Assembly (NCBI RefSeq): GCF_039542345.1
Contig: NZ_BAABHY010000005.1
Coordinates: forward strand, 1-64,000
Length of the DNA stretch: 64,000 bases
From: Orbus sasakiae
Lineage (GTDB): Bacteria; Pseudomonadota; Gammaproteobacteria; Enterobacterales; Orbaceae
Direction of reading: 5' to 3'
The notes beneath the pieces were generated by a model that was not told the origin of the DNA, made no database searches, and saw nothing but the letters and a program-made list of their open reading frames with translations. The first letter of the stretch is position 1; each line of letters starts with the position of its first letter. The position numbers were made by a program, and so were the translations under genes. Below are positions 63,182 to 64,000 of the stretch, piece after piece.

Positions 63182-63961
63182 TTAAAGTTCCACGTCGCGG
63201 TGGCAATCTTTTGAATAAATATAACTTAAAGGCTCGTGACCCACTGCATAACATGCCTGTAATGCATAAGCCCCCATAAAGATATAATCGTCTTTTTTGA
63301 CCGTCACCCAATCATTATCCAAGTTATACATAGCTTGGCCACTCAATAAGTAAGCACCATGTTCTTGGACATGTGTTTCGATATAACCATGGCTTGCACC
63401 AGGTTTAAAGGTCAAAATGTGAAAATTCATATCAAAGGCGAGTTCTTTGGGTAGTAAATCCTGAATGATAACATCGTCCATATCTTCATAGTTGATTTTA
63501 GCCAGATCATTAACATTACCGGCAACCACATATGGCGTATAGCCCGCTAAAGGTTGATATCGTCTTTTGTATAAAAACAAACGTGATGTTTGGCTGTTGT
63601 TTTTCAGATACAGTTTAACACCCGCAGGGCAGTATAAATAGCCGCCAGTTTTTAGCTGATGAGAAGCTTTATCTGCACTTGCCGTAACATCACCTTCAAT
63701 GACATAAACAAACACTTCAATGCCATCAGCACCAAAACCTTGCTCATTTTTGCCATTTGCATGCATGGTAACCATATAGTCAACAAAAGAAGCACCAAGC
63801 TTCGGTGTCGAAAGAATTGTGATATCGCAATTTTCAAACCCTGGAATGATGTTTTTAACTAATCCATCAGGCGGAATAACTGCATAATTATTCCGTTTGA
63901 TTATCGCTCTTGATGCTAATAAGTCTTTTGGATAACCAGTATTATTATTTATATAACCCAT
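63182..63961 (-). CDS. allE: (S)-Ureidoglycine aminohydrolase
   Basis: Mn-dependent bicupin that releases ammonia from (S)-ureidoglycine to give (S)-ureidoglycolate, the AllD substrate. 259 residues (261 in E. coli). The stretches GLVKNIIPGFENCDITILST and HGYIETHVQEHGAYLLSG are almost identical to E. coli AllE; the metal ligands Glu, His and Gln lie in the latter. GGAG sits before the ATG. First visible gene of the block; the operon may extend beyond the window edge (allantoinase, AllC). Confidence 0.94.
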   Translation of the reverse strand: MGYINNNTGYPKDLLASRAIIKRNNYAVIPPDGLVKNIIPGFENCDITILSTPKLGASFVDYMVTMHANGKNEQGFGADGIEVFVYVIEGDVTASADKASHQLKTGGYLYCPAGVKLYLKNNSQTSRLFLYKRRYQPLAGYTPYVVAGNVNDLAKINYEDMDDVIIQDLLPKELAFDMNFHILTFKPGASHGYIETHVQEHGAYLLSGQAMYNLDNDWVTVKKDDYIFMGAYALQACYAVGHEPLSYIYSKDCHRDVEL

Positions 63962-64000
63962 TATTCTCTCCTACGGGAATTCATTGCTTAATTAGGACTA

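Noticed and set aside
1..64000. CRISPR arrays, insertion sequences, prophage or integrase genes
   Set aside because: No regularly spaced repeats, transposase, integrase or phage structural motifs were seen in any gene.

Overview
The window comes from an AT-rich gammaproteobacterium whose housekeeping proteins align closely with those of Enterobacterales (MiaB, YbeZ, Ppc, EF-P, UxaA and AllE can be aligned by eye along their length). Low GC, conserved enterobacterial gene strings broken into short blocks, and many sugar and polyol uptake systems fit a gut-associated lineage such as the Orbaceae (Gilliamella and relatives). That placement is an inference; no rRNA is present to test it. I saw no insertion sequence, prophage, integron or CRISPR array.

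Layout. 0-4.2 kb: gmhB, then the methionine ABC importer metNIQ behind a MetJ-type operator, then trmO. 4.4-7.1 kb: a porin, a MINPP-like histidine phosphatase and a small exported protein. 7.4-11 kb: tRNA-Ala(GGC), then yajC-secD-secF (minus strand). 11-17 kb: nuoJKLMN, the membrane arm of complex I, without nuoA-I. 17.7-21.5 kb: ppc and a Sel1-repeat protein. 21.8-25.9 kb: a PTS permease with alsE, rpiB and a divergent RpiR regulator. 26-33.3 kb: miaB-ybeZ joined to the cell-elongation set mrdA-rodA-dacA-ybeD. 33.4-38.3 kb: asnB, gltX, a small GNAT protein, pfkA. 38.3-42.1 kb: fieF, cpxRA, trmL. 42.3-45 kb: efp and epmB (divergent), metA with its own Met boxes. 45.3-47.5 kb: uxaA and a CueR-like regulator. 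47.6-56.2 kb: two converging DhaK/DhaL modules, the second in a seven-gene operon with a class II aldolase, a PRD regulator and a galactitol-type PTS. 56.4-64 kb: an autotransporter, an MFS transporter and an allantoin-degradation block (allD, carbamate kinase, allE).

How genes work together. metNIQ and metA both carry tandem AGACGTCT-like boxes placed to block their promoters, so methionine uptake and synthesis look jointly MetJ-controlled. EpmB modifies the lysine substrate used on EF-P, encoded next door. The PTS/alsE/rpiB set can take a ketohexose or aldohexose to fructose 6-phosphate without a kinase. The aldolase/DhaKL operon can split a PTS-delivered ketose phosphate into triose units and phosphorylate the second product. 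AllE, AllD and carbamate kinase are parts of a route that recovers nitrogen and ATP from allantoin.

Most unusual observations. (1) The nuo cluster is only the membrane arm. NuoM, NuoL, NuoK and NuoJ have lost residues considered essential for proton translocation, while NuoN keeps most of them and all frames are open. (2) mrdA (PBP2) has no ATG, GTG or TTG ahead of its conserved N-terminus. Its frame continues directly from the amber stop of ybeZ, and the only codon with a good ribosome-binding site is ATA. (3) Two carbohydrate operons, the als-like PTS set and the GatABC/aldolase/DhaKL set, have gene combinations I do not recognise as described pathways.
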